Below are positions 63,583 through 64,000 of a stretch of 64,000 nt of DNA, piece after piece. The stretch covers positions 74,550,590 to 74,614,589 of the forward strand of contig OZ010595.1 of the NCBI GenBank assembly GCA_963932145.1, given 5' to 3'. A program made the translations under genes and the position numbers. This stretch comes from Acanthosepion lycidas. Taxonomy: Eukaryota; Mollusca; Cephalopoda; Sepiida; Sepiidae. Position 1 is the stretch's first letter, and every line of letters starts with the position of its first letter. The notes beneath the pieces are model-generated. The model did not search any database. It saw nothing but the letters and a program-made list of their open reading frames with translations, and was not told where the DNA came from.

Positions 63583-64000
63583 ACTGTTATCCTCACCTTC
63601 ATTGCCATATTCACAACATTTCGGCCATTGTATGCTTCAGCCTTCTTCAGGTGATTGGAATTTCAAACTGAACCCTTTATTTCGTCCACCGTGGTAGATT
63701 GTTCCAGTCCCATGTGCCATGCCTCTTCTGGATGTCTCAGTTATTTCCCTTTAATTCAACTCTCCAAATTTGGTTCAACACTGCTTTGGCCTGGTATTGA
63801 ACCTGCAACTATATGGGTCTAGTCACTGGATCTAACCAACATCTTTATCCACTGGGCTATGTGTCCTCAAACTTGCAAATAACCGGGACACCTGGAAGAG
63901 GCATTGCATGTGGAACTAGAATTGTGGATGAAATAAAGGGTTCGGTTCGAAATTCCGATCACCAGAAGAAGGCTAGAGCATACAACAGCCGAAACGTTGT
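63583..64000. mobile_element. tRNA-cored foldback element, best copy, cut by window end
   Basis: The left arm (63613-63746) and right arm (63877-64000) are inverted copies over about 125 bp: ACAACATTTCGGCCATTGTA, CCTTCTTCAGGTGATTGGAA and GAACCCTTTATTTCGTCCAC against their complements. Between them a 78-bp minus-strand segment (63867-63790) has an A-box-like TAGCCCAGTGG and a B-box-like GGTTCAATACC at tRNA spacing. Copies lie at 27470-27860 and 28304-28870. Confidence 0.85.
63790..63867 (-). ncRNA. tRNA-like pol III segment at the centre of the foldback element
   Basis: Minus strand: AGGACACATAGCCCAGTGGA begins the segment and GCAGGTTCAATACC ends it. Length and box spacing are those of a tRNA gene, but I could not draw a fully paired cloverleaf, so it is a tRNA-derived promoter region rather than a functional tRNA. 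Confidence 0.6.

Overview
This window is AT-rich, repeat-dominated animal nuclear DNA. Sparse coding sequence is split by introns of 4, 23 and 27 kb and buried in LINE tails, tRNA-derived SINEs, mariner/Tc1 and hAT relics, foldback elements and minisatellites. The mix, in particular the recurrent LINE 3' ends, several tRNA-headed SINE families and the repeat AAGGGAAATAACTC, suggests a mollusc, probably a cephalopod of the octopus type. That placement is inference; no single-copy marker gene is present.

One host gene is visible, on the + strand: a type I single-pass immunoglobulin-domain protein. It is seen as four exons with matching phases: an Ig-domain exon (1736-2026, phase 1-1), a short stalk exon (6018-6086, 1-1), a transmembrane exon (28983-29071, 1-0) and a charged cytoplasmic exon (55905-56015, 0-0). 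The signal peptide and 5' exons lie upstream of the window and the C-terminus lies downstream. All other material is intronic or flanking. A possible extra exon sits just after a huge polypyrimidine minisatellite (12644-12704).

Layout. 1-1700: AT microsatellites, a perfect 38-bp palindrome and a deleted Tc1/mariner-type element. 2000-6000: SINE, three LINE tails and a foldback element with arms of about 370 bp. 6400-7750: two SINE families running into an 87-bp array. 8440-9370: repeated pyrimidine-rich segments around a MADE1-like mariner MITE. 9390-12230: about 46 copies of a 62-bp unit with T8-9/G7-10 blocks. 13000-20000: LINE and SINE tails and an inverted-repeat element with a hammerhead-like core. 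20000-23400: AT-rich sequence with little recognisable. 24250-26550: a degraded minus-strand LINE with endonuclease and reverse transcriptase motifs, with an 80-bp mariner MITE inside. 27450-28870: two foldback elements with a tRNA-like centre. 29300-33300: SINEs, tandem arrays, LINE tails and a MITE. 33700-34332: hAT relic. 36291-36990: a 5S rRNA pseudogene split by a hAT-type insertion, then a SINE whose tRNA-like region is amplified fourfold. 39650-43140: two mariner-family transposase relics and several retroelement tails. 45000-49800: repeats, a near-perfect 58-nt hairpin, a 36-bp array, a Helitron helicase relic and a 30-bp array. 51800-54930: LINE tail, repeats, hAT MITE. 56950-64000: Tc1/mariner relic, SINE, hAT MITEs, a second AATTGTCCA element, two LINE copies, and a tRNA-cored foldback element cut by the window end.

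No intact transposase or reverse transcriptase is present. The genes do not form a pathway; the biology here is one cell-surface gene whose introns hold many nested mobile-element fossils.
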